DNA of 64,000 nt from Candidatus Limnocylindrales bacterium (GCA_035559535.1 DATMBG010000044.1:1-64000), one strand, 5' to 3'; shown: positions 33,190 through 43,050, counted from the first letter of the stretch. Numbers and translations: made by a program. Notes: generated by a model not told the origin, from the sequence alone.

Positions 33190-33835
33190 ATTGAACTTTA
33201 CTAAAGGGAGTAACTCAGATTACAGGATTTTGTGCCTGGGCTCCCATTGCGACGATATTGAAATCGGTTGTGGGGGCACTCTCCTCAGGCTATTAGAAAG
33301 TCTGGAAAAGAGTATAGTTTACTGGATCGTTTTTAGTTCCACCCCGCAAAGAGCCTCAGAAGCTTTAAAAAGTGCTGATCTCTTTTTAAAGCAAACGACC
33401 GAAAAGAATATTATCATCAAGGATTTTAGAGACGGTTTTTTTCCCTTTGTTGGTAAGGAAATCAAAGAATATTTTGAACGGCTAAAACAAGAATTTTCTC
33501 CCGACCTCATTTTTACCCATTACCGAAATGATTTACATCAAGACCATCGGTTCATTTCTGAACTCACCTGGAATACTTTTAGAAATCATTTTATCCTCGA
33601 GTATGAAATAATTAAATATGATGGCGATCTAGGATCTCCTAATTTCTTCGTACATTTAGATGAATCAACCTGCCATAGAAAGATTGAATATCTTCTCAAC
33701 AGTTTTAAAACTCAGCAAGCCAAACATTGGTTTACAGCAGATACCTTTTTGTCCTTACTCCGGATCCGGGGCGTCGAATCCAACGCACCGTCTAAATATG
33801 CTGAGGCTTTTTATTGTAGAAAAGTAGTTCTTTAA
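33182..33835 (+). CDS. PIG-L family deacetylase
   Basis: 217 residues. CLGSHCDDIEIGCGGTLLRL matches the (P/S)HxDD metal motif near the N-terminus of PIG-L/LmbE enzymes, and HYRNDLHQDHRFISELTW supplies the second HxxDH motif. These zinc enzymes remove N-acetyl groups from amino-sugars such as GlcNAc. In this locus it probably deacetylates an NDP- or lipid-linked amino-sugar. It overlaps the preceding unknown gene by 8 bases. Confidence 0.88.
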   Translation: MLKLNFTKGSNSDYRILCLGSHCDDIEIGCGGTLLRLLESLEKSIVYWIVFSSTPQRASEALKSADLFLKQTTEKNIIIKDFRDGFFPFVGKEIKEYFERLKQEFSPDLIFTHYRNDLHQDHRFISELTWNTFRNHFILEYEIIKYDGDLGSPNFFVHLDESTCHRKIEYLLNSFKTQQAKHWFTADTFLSLLRIRGVESNAPSKYAEAFYCRKVVL

Positions 33836-33931
33836 GAATTTTAATCTCCATAACTTAACTATAGCTTGATTATAACTTATTTAAAGACTGGTACTTATAG
33901 ATAAGTTACAATTTGGGCTAGGAGTTATTCC

Positions 33932-34855
33932 ATGAATACTCGTAGACCCTCTATAAGTGTTGGGTTACCGGTATATAACGGTGAAAGGTTCCTAAGAGAA
34001 GCGCTGGATTCAATATTAGCTCAGACTTTTGAGGATTTTGAACTGATCATCTCAGATAACGCCTCAACAGATGGTACAGAACAAATTTGCAAAGACTATG
34101 CGGCTAAAGATCCGCGAATTCGGTATTTTCGGAACGATATAAATTTAGGTGCCTCCAAAAATTTTAATCGTGTTTTTGAGTTATCCTCAGGAGAATACTT
34201 CAAGTGGATGTCGGCAGATGATAAGTGTGCTCCTACCTTTCTGGAAAAGTGTAAAGAAGTTTTAGACAGGCACCCCGAGGTGGTTCTCTGTTATCCTAAA
34301 ACAAATATTATTGATGAATTCGGACAGGTTGTCCGTCAATATGACGACTGCCTTGATCTACGATTTCCCCGAGCCAGAGACCGTTTTTACCAGTTATTTC
34401 TTAGATTAAGCCTGTCTAATGCCATGTTTGGACTCATACGTTCAGATCTATTAAGTAAAACTTCACTTCTTGGAAATTATATCGCCTCGGATATTGTTTT
34501 ACTTGCAGAACTGACTTTATACGGTCAATTTTTTGAGCTACCCGAGTATTTATTTTTTCGACGAATTCATCCACAGGCTGCAAGTAGTGATCCTTCTGTA
34601 GAAAGGCAGCAGGCACATTATGATCCTAAGACCGTGGGAAATATTTCCTTAACCTCCTGGAGGCATCTGGTCGAGCATTTTCGCTCTATCAAGCGCGCTC
34701 CCCTTGATTTTGTTGAAAAGTTATACCTGATCCTTACCGTTTTAAAACTTACCCGGTGGGATGCAAAACAATTGATCCTGGAGTTAATACAGGCTCTCAA
34801 AATTCTCAGACAGAGGCTGTTCCACTCTTTAAAGAAGAACTTAATTTTAGGCTAA
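33932..34855 (+). CDS. Family 2 glycosyltransferase
   Basis: 307 residues, GT-A fold: SVGLPVYNGERFLREALDSI, FELIISDNASTDGTEQIC and FKWMSADDKCAPTFLEKC, where DD is the metal-binding DxD equivalent. It transfers a sugar from an NDP donor to the growing lipid-linked glycan at the cytoplasmic face. There is no membrane helix; the basic C-terminus (RLFHSLKKN) may touch the membrane. Acceptor and donor unknown; the locus suggests a branched deoxysugar. AGGAG before the ATG. Confidence 0.88.
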   Translation: MNTRRPSISVGLPVYNGERFLREALDSILAQTFEDFELIISDNASTDGTEQICKDYAAKDPRIRYFRNDINLGASKNFNRVFELSSGEYFKWMSADDKCAPTFLEKCKEVLDRHPEVVLCYPKTNIIDEFGQVVRQYDDCLDLRFPRARDRFYQLFLRLSLSNAMFGLIRSDLLSKTSLLGNYIASDIVLLAELTLYGQFFELPEYLFFRRIHPQAASSDPSVERQQAHYDPKTVGNISLTSWRHLVEHFRSIKRAPLDFVEKLYLILTVLKLTRWDAKQLILELIQALKILRQRLFHSLKKNLILG

Positions 34856-34919
34856 AGCCTTTTGAAGGCGTCAGCTATAAACCTGAGTTTGTTTCTTGAA
34901 CCCGGCTTAATTCTTTGAT

Positions 34920-36386
34920 ATGATTGCAGATCTTAAAAACATTGCAAAACATACTTCCATTTATACCCTGGGTAATATCCTGACTAAAGTGGTCGGTTTT
35001 TTTATGATTCCCATTTATACCCACTATCTCAGTACATCAGATTACGGTATTTTAGAACTACTCACCCTTACCTCAACTATTTTAGCCATGATTTTAGGAT
35101 TGAGACTCCCTTCTGCCTTGGTAAGATTCTATCCTGAATCCGAGAACATGAAGGATAAAAACAGACTGGTGAGTACCATCCTGATGACTGTTGTGGTTAT
35201 TTCGGTGGGTGCTCTGTGTTTTCTTCTTCCAAGCAGAGAATTTATCTCTCGCTGGGTATTTGGAAGTGAAGCGTATAGCCGGCATTTTACGTTCATATTT
35301 GTGAGTTTAGCGTTTGAACTCTGTAACGCAGTTTCTTACACCTATTTAAGGATTTTAGAAAAATCTGGTTACTTTACTGTAGTCTCTCTTTTACAACTTG
35401 TTTTGGGGCTTTCTTTAAATATTTATTTTATTGTTGGATTAGGGTGGGGGGTATTGGGAATTCTCATGAGTATGGTTATTTCTAATGGTCTTATCTGCCT
35501 GCTTCTGGTTGGATATATGCTTTTGAAAGTAAAATTCCATCCTGATATCTCTCAGATACCTATGTTACTCAAGTACACCGCGCCTCTTATACTTAGCGGT
35601 TTTTTTATATTTATCCTGAATATGGGGGACCGTTTTCTTCTGAATCGGCTTGCAGACCTCAATGCAGTAGGTATCTATTCCTTAGGATATAAGTTCGGAA
35701 TGATGCTAAATATCTTTGTGGGAGACCCTTTTCACTTAACCTGGGCTCCTAAAAGAGTTGAGATTTATAAGCGTTGGATAAACAGAAATGAAGTTTTCAG
35801 GCAAGTTACTACTTATTTAATTCTTATTCTGGCTTTTGTGGGGTTAATCATTTCTATACTTATCAAAGACGTACTCATTTTCATTGCTGCACCAGAATTT
35901 TTGCCTGCTTATCGCGTTGTACCCTGGGTCGTTTTAGGTTACGCATTTTACATCCTGTATTATGTTGTGGATATAGGAATTTTTATGAATAACAAAAATT
36001 TTTGGTATCTTACTATCAGCTTCCTGGCTGCAACCCTTAACCTAGGCTTAAACTTTTTACTCATTCCCCGGCTAGGTTTTATGGGTGCGGCCATCAGCAC
36101 AACCGTATCTTTCGCCTTCTGTCCTGTTATGGCATTTTTCATTTCACAAAAGTACTATCCTGTTCCCTATGACTTTGTCCGAATTCTTAAAATAATTCTA
36201 TCGGCCTTAGCCATTTATTGGATAAGTTCTCAGATATCGATTCCGTTGCCTCTTCTGGATATTTTAGTTAAACTGGTCATGATAATTTCTTATCCCATAA
36301 CCCTTTATTTAATAGGATTCTTCGAACCGGAAGAGATCTTTTTTATTAAAGGTCGATTATTTCAAAGGTTGGGTCTGGTATCTTAA
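34920..36386 (+). CDS. Wzx-like oligosaccharide flippase
   Basis: 488 residues with 12-14 membrane helices and the MATE/PST-superfamily start HTSIYTLGNILTKVVGFFMIPIYT (quoted in part), then DYGILELL. Mid-protein GDRFLLNRLADLNAVGIYSL is a conserved helix-loop of flippases. It moves undecaprenyl-linked repeat units across the inner membrane. It is the last gene of the plus-strand sugar operon. A polymerase (Wzy) is not visible, so the glycan may be unpolymerised or polymerised from elsewhere. Confidence 0.88.
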   Translation: MIADLKNIAKHTSIYTLGNILTKVVGFFMIPIYTHYLSTSDYGILELLTLTSTILAMILGLRLPSALVRFYPESENMKDKNRLVSTILMTVVVISVGALCFLLPSREFISRWVFGSEAYSRHFTFIFVSLAFELCNAVSYTYLRILEKSGYFTVVSLLQLVLGLSLNIYFIVGLGWGVLGILMSMVISNGLICLLLVGYMLLKVKFHPDISQIPMLLKYTAPLILSGFFIFILNMGDRFLLNRLADLNAVGIYSLGYKFGMMLNIFVGDPFHLTWAPKRVEIYKRWINRNEVFRQVTTYLILILAFVGLIISILIKDVLIFIAAPEFLPAYRVVPWVVLGYAFYILYYVVDIGIFMNNKNFWYLTISFLAATLNLGLNFLLIPRLGFMGAAISTTVSFAFCPVMAFFISQKYYPVPYDFVRILKIILSALAIYWISSQISIPLPLLDILVKLVMIISYPITLYLIGFFEPEEIFFIKGRLFQRLGLVS

Positions 36387-36427
36387 AAAGCAAATTCCCC
36401 TCCCAAAAGATTTTCTTCCCGTTCCAG

Positions 36428-39427
36428 CTACTCCTTATCAAAAAGGATATACCAGGTTCCATTACCTGGTCTCCAGACCGCTAATTCTGCCTTTCCATCT
36501 CCATTGTAGTCTGCAGGGATCGGTATATCATCAGGCAGGCCCCATAAGGTTACCCGGCTATCCCCACCTGAGAAATGGATATACCAGGTTCCCTCATCGG
36601 GTCGCCAAACGGCCAGATCTGCCCTCCCATCCCCATCATAATCGGCAGGTACCAGCTCATCACCGGGTAGGCCCCATTTTTCTATAAAGAAACCTCCTCC
36701 TGAGAAACTGATATACCAGGTTCCCTCATCGGGTCGCCAAACGGCCAGATCTGCCCTCCCATCCCCATCATAATCGGCAGGTACCGGAATATCGTTATTT
36801 TGCCCCCACCTTATCAGGATCAAAGACCCTCCATGGGAAGGTCTGATAATCCACGTACCTAGAGACGGTCGAAAGACCGCTATATCGGTTTTCCCATCCC
36901 CATCATAATCGGCAGGTACTGGAATATCTGAAGCTTTTCCAAACTTTTTTACAACAGGTCCTGTGAAAGAGTTCAGGATAAACCAGAGTCCGGTAGAGGG
37001 CTGAAAGACTGCTATATCTGCTTTATTGTCTCCATCAAAGTCACCCGGCACAACTTTATCTCCTACCTGTCCCCAGGGTTGGATAAGGCCGCTGGCGACA
37101 GTACTCAGCAAAATATACCAGCTTCCTTCCAGAGGCCGCCATACGGCTATGTCTGCCCAGCGATCTCCGTTATAATCCTGAGGTATGGGAGTATCTCCAG
37201 AAATCCCCCAACTTATAGGAAGGGAGAAGAAGTCCGGAATCAAATTGGAAGTAGGGGTTGGTGTAGCTGTAGAAATAGGTCTTGGGGTCTGGGTTGGAAT
37301 TGGGGTCGGCGTTCTTGTTGGAATTAAAGTCGGCGTTGGGGTCCGAGTCGGAGTCGGGGTTGGAGTTGGAACCGGGGTCGGGGTCCGAGTCGGAGTCGGG
37401 GTCTGTATCTGTATAGGAGTAGGGGTTGAAGTTGGCGTTGGAATTGATGTAGGATCTGGTCCTGGGGTTGATGCCGGCATTGGGCTTGGAGTCGGGGTTG
37501 GTATTCCTGTTGGGATCAAAGTCGGAGTCGGAGTCGGAGTCGGAACTGGTGTTGGAGTTCGGGTCGGAGTCGGAGTTGGAGTCGGAGTCGGAGTCGGAAC
37601 TGGCGTTGGAGTTCGGGTCGGAGTCGGAGTCGGGGTAGAAGCTGTATATAAACGAAGTACTACGTCGTAGCCCTGCCATGGTGCCGTAAAGTTACGTAAT
37701 CCACCACCGGTGACGGTTCCTCCACTTTGAGCCACACCGTCGTGGGGTCGATACCATTCTACCTGAAAAGTGCCCGGGGCAGAAGTTAAATCGATCGTCA
37801 TACTTGCCGTTATAGTTGGTTCTATCGTAGCAGATTGCCCTTCTGAACCGGCATTGGGATTGTAGACGATGAATTCAGAGGTACCCCTCTGCATCAATTT
37901 GGGACGCCAACTGTAGCCTGGTTTAATGGCAAAGGAGGTTACCAGATTGTCATTGGGTTGGAAAAGACTCAAATCAATGTTTCGATCCCTAAAATAGGAC
38001 CAGATATAGGGAACAGAATCAAGACCATGAAGTTGATAACCCGTATAATTTACCCCACCGGCTCCTATCCATCGAAGATTGGGACTCCCGGTCTGAGTAT
38101 AGGGATGAATGACACCCCATCGACCTCCATAGGTATACGATCCCCCGGACAGAATCCAGGACCAGAAGCTCCAGCGTATATAGAATCTTGGATCACTATA
38201 TCCACTGGGTGGCCCCCCGTAGTCTTGTTCATAGTAGTCTTCACAGAATTGGACATGAAGTGGAACGGTATCAAACCTATAAGTTTTGAGTTGAGACGCT
38301 CCAGGACCTCCGGAATCCTGGAAACTGATATAACCGACCCAGTTAAGATCACCTGGAGTGGTAAATGGAAATCCTTGAAAACGGTTGGGGAGAGTAGACA
38401 TTAAGTGTTTCCATGGCTCCATGGAAGCAAAGAAGTTACCTACCTCTCGATTAAAGGCTAATGTGGTACTGTTTGTGACATCTTGATCTTCACTGACCAA
38501 CCACAAGAGGTTAGGAAATGCAGACCAGCGTGCGATCATGTATCGCATCGTATTGTTTCGTACCGACTGGGGTAGGCTGAACCACTGGGATTGCCATTCC
38601 ATTCCAAAGAGTTGAGATTGGATGTACAACTCCGGATAATTATTAAATGTCCATATTAACCGATTCTCTGCATTTTGGAACTTGGTGAGATCATAACGGC
38701 TTGTATCTCCGGCTATCCACGGATCATTGCCGGTGTTATGACCGTTACCCCAGGAGTCTGGACCGGTAAAGGGGCTGCCTAAAGCACCCACCGGACCCAG
38801 GAGATTAATTCCCTTTGCCGCATCATCCTGGACATATTGTTGCCAGAGTGCTTCCTGATTGTGAAAAAGATACCATGCCGTATCTCCGATGGGGAAGAAG
38901 GGTCGCCCGTCATCGCTTCTCCAGGCCCGAGGATTTACAGGGTCTTTCCTGAGCAATCCGCGTAGATTCGAATTTACTGCAATGAAGGTCCCCGATTTAT
39001 TATTTAATCCAGAATCCGTTGGAGAATTCGAGAACCACTGCCATGTACCGGTTTCTGTTACATAAACGCGAGCCCGCCAGGTATTACCACCATCATAGAA
39101 GGCAGATACGGTTACAGCATTTGCTGTACCGGATGGGGGAATAAATGTAACCGTTGCCGGGGTATCAAAAGGATTCATTACAGATCCATTACCAGTCAAG
39201 ACAACCTCATAAGTTCCAAATTTTGCTGCAGTGGTGGAACCGCTGGTAAAGGGGGGAGGAGCGGTTTGGGCATATGCAATCCAGGAAGAAAGATTCAACC
39301 ACAAAAAGAGGGTTACGAGAACTGAAAAAATAAAATCGATTCTATGGTTAAAGAAGAATTTAATAAAAAATATCTTATGTTTAACTGCTGTTTTAACTAC
39401 CGACCCATACCTTTGTAAGGATTTCAT
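36428..39427 (-). CDS. Large exported DUF5060/DUF4038 glycoside-hydrolase-like protein with FG-GAP propeller
   Basis: 999 residues. A signal region near residues 33-54 ([20 protein letters not shown]). A DUF5060-like beta domain (about 66-150), a DUF4038 (apiosidase-like) TIM barrel (about 165-500, with [17 protein letters not shown] and [11 protein letters not shown]), a small beta domain to about 590, a Thr/Pro linker of about 130 residues, and six FG-GAP repeats of about 45-50 residues ([17 protein letters not shown]), each with a DxDGDG Ca2+ loop. It probably cleaves or binds a surface or plant-type glycan. Two neighbouring propeller repeats share 76 identical bases (36578-36653, 36710-36785), a recent duplication. 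Convergent with the flippase gene. Confidence 0.85.
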   Translation of the reverse strand: MKSLQRYGSVVKTAVKHKIFFIKFFFNHRIDFIFSVLVTLFLWLNLSSWIAYAQTAPPPFTSGSTTAAKFGTYEVVLTGNGSVMNPFDTPATVTFIPPSGTANAVTVSAFYDGGNTWRARVYVTETGTWQWFSNSPTDSGLNNKSGTFIAVNSNLRGLLRKDPVNPRAWRSDDGRPFFPIGDTAWYLFHNQEALWQQYVQDDAAKGINLLGPVGALGSPFTGPDSWGNGHNTGNDPWIAGDTSRYDLTKFQNAENRLIWTFNNYPELYIQSQLFGMEWQSQWFSLPQSVRNNTMRYMIARWSAFPNLLWLVSEDQDVTNSTTLAFNREVGNFFASMEPWKHLMSTLPNRFQGFPFTTPGDLNWVGYISFQDSGGPGASQLKTYRFDTVPLHVQFCEDYYEQDYGGPPSGYSDPRFYIRWSFWSWILSGGSYTYGGRWGVIHPYTQTGSPNLRWIGAGGVNYTGYQLHGLDSVPYIWSYFRDRNIDLSLFQPNDNLVTSFAIKPGYSWRPKLMQRGTSEFIVYNPNAGSEGQSATIEPTITASMTIDLTSAPGTFQVEWYRPHDGVAQSGGTVTGGGLRNFTAPWQGYDVVLRLYTASTPTPTPTRTPTPVPTPTPTPTPTPTRTPTPVPTPTPTPTLIPTGIPTPTPSPMPASTPGPDPTSIPTPTSTPTPIQIQTPTPTRTPTPVPTPTPTPTRTPTPTLIPTRTPTPIPTQTPRPISTATPTPTSNLIPDFFSLPISWGISGDTPIPQDYNGDRWADIAVWRPLEGSWYILLSTVASGLIQPWGQVGDKVVPGDFDGDNKADIAVFQPSTGLWFILNSFTGPVVKKFGKASDIPVPADYDGDGKTDIAVFRPSLGTWIIRPSHGGSLILIRWGQNNDIPVPADYDGDGRADLAVWRPDEGTWYISFSGGGFFIEKWGLPGDELVPADYDGDGRADLAVWRPDEGTWYIHFSGGDSRVTLWGLPDDIPIPADYNGDGKAELAVWRPGNGTWYILFDKE

Positions 39428-39434
39428 CTATGAG

Positions 39435-39451
39435 TTTAACCAATGGTTAAA
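39435..39451 (-). promoter_or_regulatory. Operator-like dyad before the DUF4038 gene
   Basis: TTTAACC-AAT-GGTTAAA, 7-bp perfect arms, 8 bases upstream of the ATG, where it would also mask the ribosome site. Confidence 0.35.
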
Positions 39452-39751
39452 GGTTATCTATTATTTTTTTAAACACAAGATCTCATCACCTCCTTTTCAG
39501 GAGGGAATCTCATGCAGGTTTTTTATGATTAAAAATTTACACTCCTGTTTCTTTTTTGACTTCTTGTTTTTTCTTAAGGTTTATTATTTCTCATTAAAAA
39601 CAGTTTTTCAATTTAATGATCCTTACCCCTGTTAAATATCTAAAGGGACCTGCTCCATTCCATTCCAGGCTTATCCTTTCACCTACCCGGATTGAAGACG
39701 GGGTATTAACCTACCTGCACGGTGAGTAATACCCATCCTTCAGAGGACCTT

Positions 39752-39779
39752 CCCCTCTCCCGAAGCTTCGGGAGAGGGG
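39752..39779. repeat. REP-like palindrome with AAGCTT centre
   Basis: CCCCTCTCCCGAAGCTTCGG continues as a perfect 28-bp palindrome and is followed by a GGGAATGAGGGC tail. Related copies lie at 42991-43050 and near 21570. Possible terminator for the acyl-CoA synthetase gene. Confidence 0.7.
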
Positions 39780-39826
39780 CTGGGAATGAGGGCAGAGAAC
39801 GAAGCAAATTTAACTTTACTCCGTAT

Positions 39827-41476
39827 TTAACCTTGCAGCCTCTTCGAGCTTTGAGCTCTCTTCCTCAATTCTCCACGTTTGATTTTACCCGTTACCGTCA
39901 TAGGCAACTCCGTGACAAATTCTATCTCTCGGGGATATTCGTGGGCAGCCAATCGGGTTTTGACAAAATTTTGAATCTCCATTGCCAGGGTTGGAGAAGC
40001 GGTATATCCTTCCTTCAGGATAATGAATGCCTTTACCACGCTTCCTCGGATTTCATCCGGGACGCCGATGACGGCCGAGAGGGCTACGGCGGGATGTTTC
40101 AACAGACAATCTTCCACTTCAGCCGGACCGATCCGATAACCGGCACTGGTAATAACGTCGTCTTTGCGACCCCGGAACCAGAAATAACCGTCTTCATCGA
40201 AATGACCTATATCCCCTGTCAATAACCAGTCACCGATAAATTTCTCCCGGGTCGCCGATTCGTTTTGCCAATATCCCAGGAACATGACCGGATCGCCTTT
40301 CCTAACCGCGATTTCCCCAACTTCACCGGGTTGGAGGGGATTTCCCTTCTCGTCGACGACGGTCACCTTATGACCGGGAGTTGGTCGACCCATGGAACCG
40401 GGTTTGATGGGCATGATGACGGCACAGTTACCTACCAGCAAATTGGCTTCGGTTTGTCCATAAAATTCATTGATATCCAGACCCAGTTCAGCACGCCCCC
40501 ATTCCAGCACTTCTTCTCCTAAAGGTTCTCCACCGCTAAGAACCGAGCGAAGACGTAAAGGATATTTGTTTTTGATCCCTGTGAGGGTACGTAGCATTTT
40601 TAAGGCCGTAGGTGGTAGAAAGGTATTTCGGACCTCATGTCGAACCATCAGGTCGAGGGCTTTCTCGGGATCGAATTTTTTTGCACGAAAGGCCACAACC
40701 GGAATACCGTAATGCAAACTGGGGAATAAAACATCGATCAAACCCCCAATCCAGGCCCAGTCTGCAGGAGTCCAGGAAAGATCACCCGGCTGCGGAAGGA
40801 AGTTGTTGGCCAGGTTAACACCGGGTAAATGTCCCAGTAAAACCCGATGGGCGTGTAGAGCTCCTTTAGGTGGACCTGTAGTCCCAGAAGTATAAATGAT
40901 TAAAGCAGGATCCTCTGCGGTAGTTGCAAGGGGGGTAAAGCGATCCGAGGCTTTGGATAGCACCTGGGTGTAGTTGATAATTCCTTGGGGGGCCGGCTTA
41001 TCCGGCCAGCCTACACAGATAATATACTCTAAATTTTCTAACCTGGGTTTTATCTCCAAAATCTTATCCAGATTCTCCACGTCAACGATAACTATTCGGG
41101 TCCGGCTATTTTGTAAACGATACTCCAGAGCATCTGGACCAAATAAGGTAAACAGGGGGATATTAATTAAACCCAGTTTGAAACCGGCCAGGTGTGCAAT
41201 GACCGTCTCCGGCTGTTGGGATAACACGATCCCGAACCGATCCCCCCTGCTGATTCCCAAATGCGCCAACAGATTGGCCAGCCTGTTAGAGTAGCTTCTT
41301 AAATCTCCAAAGGTATATTTTTCTATCCGACCGGAGTTATCTTCATAAATTAAAGCCAGTTTTTTTTCATCAGAAGCCGCATGCCGGTCACAAATGTCTA
41401 CGGCAATATTATAGTGCTCGGGAATGGACCATTGAAATTCACGATAAATTTTTTCATAACGGTCCTCCACGTCCAT
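39827..41476 (-). CDS. AMP-forming acyl-CoA synthetase (acetyl/medium-chain type)
   Basis: 549 residues from ATG 41476. GTG 41470 sits at a better distance from the GGGAGG and is the alternative. ANL-superfamily motifs: IIYTSGTTGPPKGALH (P-loop), NEFYGQTEANLLVG, LLTGDIGHFDEDGY, RKDDVITSAGYRIGPAEVE and the C-terminal lysine in TVTGKIKRGELR. The overall look, with WTPADWAWIGGL in the middle, is of acetyl-CoA synthetase-like or medium-chain acyl-CoA ligases (ACSM-like). It activates a short- or medium-chain acid to its CoA ester in the cytoplasm. Monocistronic, flanked by repeats on both sides. Confidence 0.87.
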   Translation of the reverse strand: MDVEDRYEKIYREFQWSIPEHYNIAVDICDRHAASDEKKLALIYEDNSGRIEKYTFGDLRSYSNRLANLLAHLGISRGDRFGIVLSQQPETVIAHLAGFKLGLINIPLFTLFGPDALEYRLQNSRTRIVIVDVENLDKILEIKPRLENLEYIICVGWPDKPAPQGIINYTQVLSKASDRFTPLATTAEDPALIIYTSGTTGPPKGALHAHRVLLGHLPGVNLANNFLPQPGDLSWTPADWAWIGGLIDVLFPSLHYGIPVVAFRAKKFDPEKALDLMVRHEVRNTFLPPTALKMLRTLTGIKNKYPLRLRSVLSGGEPLGEEVLEWGRAELGLDINEFYGQTEANLLVGNCAVIMPIKPGSMGRPTPGHKVTVVDEKGNPLQPGEVGEIAVRKGDPVMFLGYWQNESATREKFIGDWLLTGDIGHFDEDGYFWFRGRKDDVITSAGYRIGPAEVEDCLLKHPAVALSAVIGVPDEIRGSVVKAFIILKEGYTASPTLAMEIQNFVKTRLAAHEYPREIEFVTELPMTVTGKIKRGELRKRAQSSKRLQG

Positions 41477-41498
41477 CACCTCCCTTCGAAGCATGGAG

Positions 41499-41606
41499 GT
41501 AGGGGAGTGTGGGAGTGTGGAGGTGAAAGTATGGAGGTATAGAAGTACAGGGGTAAATTCTCCTATACCCCCATACTTTCACCTCCACACTCCCACACTC
41601 CCCTAC
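41499..41606. repeat. 43-bp near-perfect inverted repeat of CTCCACACTCCCAT-type units
   Basis: Arms 41499-41541 and 41564-41606 differ at a single position, with a 22-base loop. Built from GGAGTGTGGGAGTGTGGAGG units as at 14668-14880. Starts 22 bases upstream of the acyl-CoA synthetase ATG. Confidence 0.85.
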
Positions 41607-41608
41607 TT

Positions 41609-42367
41609 CTACAATCCCTCTAAAAGGGTCTCAGCGGCCCGGGCCTCTATAGTTCCCGGGTATCCTGTTACAAGCCGTTCCAAAGCTTCCTTGGAAAGTC
41701 GTCGATATTCTTTCACCTTTTCCGGGTCTTGAACATTCTTTAACAGGCGGTAGTAATCCACAGCCAGAAAGAACAGAACTTCTTTGATTTTTTCATATTG
41801 GGGGTATTCCCTCAGAAACCGTTCCTTTTCAGCCACGGCTTTCATAAGCCCTGCAACATCGGTTTTCACAATCTTCGAAGGATCGGTTCCCAGGGTTTCG
41901 TAGAAAGTTCGGGCGATCACCTGAAATCTGGCTTCAGCGGCTCGTTTCCCAGAAGGGGCCTGATTTAGATATTCCCGAAAAGCGGCCAGATCGTAAACAT
42001 AACGCTGCTCCTGCTCAGAAAAGGTAATTTTGATTTCATAGGTTTCCAGTCTTTTGATAAGGAATTGAGCCAGAAGATCACTTCGACCGTGGGCCAAGAG
42101 ATCCTGATTGAGAAGATCGGCAATACTCTGGCTTCTCTCACCCAGGCGATAAAGGGCCTCTGCTTTCGCTTCACTGGTCATCCCTTCTTTAGACTCCCGA
42201 TAATCCTTGTCGATTTCGGCAAGGATTCCCTGAATAGCCTCGGGATCGATAATCACGTGGGCAGTAACCGGGAAGGGAGAGAGGTAGAAAACTATTACGA
42301 AAAGACAGAGCAAGAGAACGGGAGAGGGAGAGAGGAGTGGGAAAGCTGGAAATCTCACGGCCTTCAA
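41609..42367 (-). CDS. Exported TPR-like hypothetical protein
   Basis: 252 residues. A hydrophobic signal segment (PSPVLLLCLFVIVFYLSP) ends near residue 36 (PVTAH). The mature part is strongly helical, with repeats reminiscent of TPR/outer-membrane lipoprotein scaffolds (EALYRLGERSQSIADLL, FLREYPQYEKIKEVLFFLAVDYYRLL, ALERLVTGYPGTIEARAAE). No enzyme motif. It overlaps the upstream TAXI-like gene by 4 bases, so the two are coexpressed and possibly interact in the periplasm. The stop lies 2 bases from the inverted repeat. Confidence 0.65.
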   Translation of the reverse strand: MKAVRFPAFPLLSPSPVLLLCLFVIVFYLSPFPVTAHVIIDPEAIQGILAEIDKDYRESKEGMTSEAKAEALYRLGERSQSIADLLNQDLLAHGRSDLLAQFLIKRLETYEIKITFSEQEQRYVYDLAAFREYLNQAPSGKRAAEARFQVIARTFYETLGTDPSKIVKTDVAGLMKAVAEKERFLREYPQYEKIKEVLFFLAVDYYRLLKNVQDPEKVKEYRRLSKEALERLVTGYPGTIEARAAETLLEGL

Positions 42368-42972
42368 TGCATTTCCTCCTGTTCGGTTGGGAAGGGACGT
42401 CCTTCATAGAAGTCAAGAGTTCCAGGGTGAAAAGGAGGAATAAAGTTCATGGTCTGGAGGCTTGAATTATTTTTAGTGAAAAAGTTGGCAGACTCCGCCG
42501 AATCCAATCCTGGGGATTTCCATTTCTCCTCGTGTTCAGCCAAAGTTTTTACGATCTGATAGGCTTTTTGTTTTGAAAAATCCTCTCGACAGACGAGAAG
42601 GTAAGATCCAAAAACAAACAAGGTTCTTAAAGTTGGAAGAGGTCCTTCCTCCTGGAACTTTCCCTTTCCCTGGAAGGCGTCTTGAGCTTCATCAGCTTGA
42701 AGAAGGGCCACATCAAGTTGTTGACTTCCGATAAGTTTTACAATTTCCAGAGAATCTCTTGCCCTGGCTGCCATGGCCTGACTCTCGGGGAAGTAGATAG
42801 CCAGCACCTGGGCAACGGTTTGACCGAAGGGGAAAGCAGTTTCTTCTGCAGCGCTGGTCAAAATAAAGAGACGCTTTCTCCTGTAAACCACCCACTGTCG
42901 ATACGGACTGTGACCCATCAGAAATCCGGCCATTCCTATTAGAGTAAGCCGAAAGAAGGTTCTTCGATCCAT
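42364..42972 (-). CDS. TAXI/NMT1-like periplasmic receptor, short form
   Basis: 202 residues. The start DRRTFFRLTLIGMAGFLMG has twin arginines and a hydrophobic core, a possible Tat signal. The body resembles the TAXI family of TRAP-transporter solute receptors but is shorter than the usual 310-330 residues: QLDVALLQADEAQDAF, TLRTLFVFGSYLLVCR and the C-terminal HPGTLDFYEGR. No TRAP permease gene is in view. It may act as an orphan sensor or partner of the downstream TPR-like protein, whose gene overlaps it. Confidence 0.6.
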   Translation of the reverse strand: MDRRTFFRLTLIGMAGFLMGHSPYRQWVVYRRKRLFILTSAAEETAFPFGQTVAQVLAIYFPESQAMAARARDSLEIVKLIGSQQLDVALLQADEAQDAFQGKGKFQEEGPLPTLRTLFVFGSYLLVCREDFSKQKAYQIVKTLAEHEEKWKSPGLDSAESANFFTKNNSSLQTMNFIPPFHPGTLDFYEGRPFPTEQEEMH

Positions 42973-42990
42973 AATCAGAGGCTGGGGTTT

Positions 42991-43050
42991 GCCCTCACCT
43001 CCATCTCCTCTCCCCCGAAGCTTTGGGAGAGGGGAGATGGAGGTGAGGGC
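42991..43050. repeat. 60-bp imperfect palindrome
   Basis: Two 30-base arms meeting at CGAAGCTTTG, outer part GCCCTCACCTCCATCTCC and its exact complement. Same family as 39752-39779 with longer arms. Lies between the TAXI-like and formamidase genes. Confidence 0.75.

Larger units (their letters stand above)
39428..39826. other. Gap between the DUF4038 and acyl-CoA synthetase genes
   Basis: No gene. It contains a dyad (39435-39451), a perfect REP-like palindrome (39752-39779) and a perfect anti-Shine-Dalgarno match AAGGAGGTGAT on the minus strand (about 39486-39496) with only a five-codon frame after it. Confidence 0.5.

Noticed and set aside
37170-37679. Long frames on both strands through the Thr/Pro linker (Ser/Asp-rich on one, Gly/Val-rich on the other)
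   Set aside because: They are hexamer-repeat shadows of the DUF4038 linker. Low complexity with no start signals.
39486-39496. Perfect Shine-Dalgarno on the minus strand as the start of a gene
   Set aside because: Only a five-codon frame follows. It is 60 bases from the DUF4038 ATG and out of reach.
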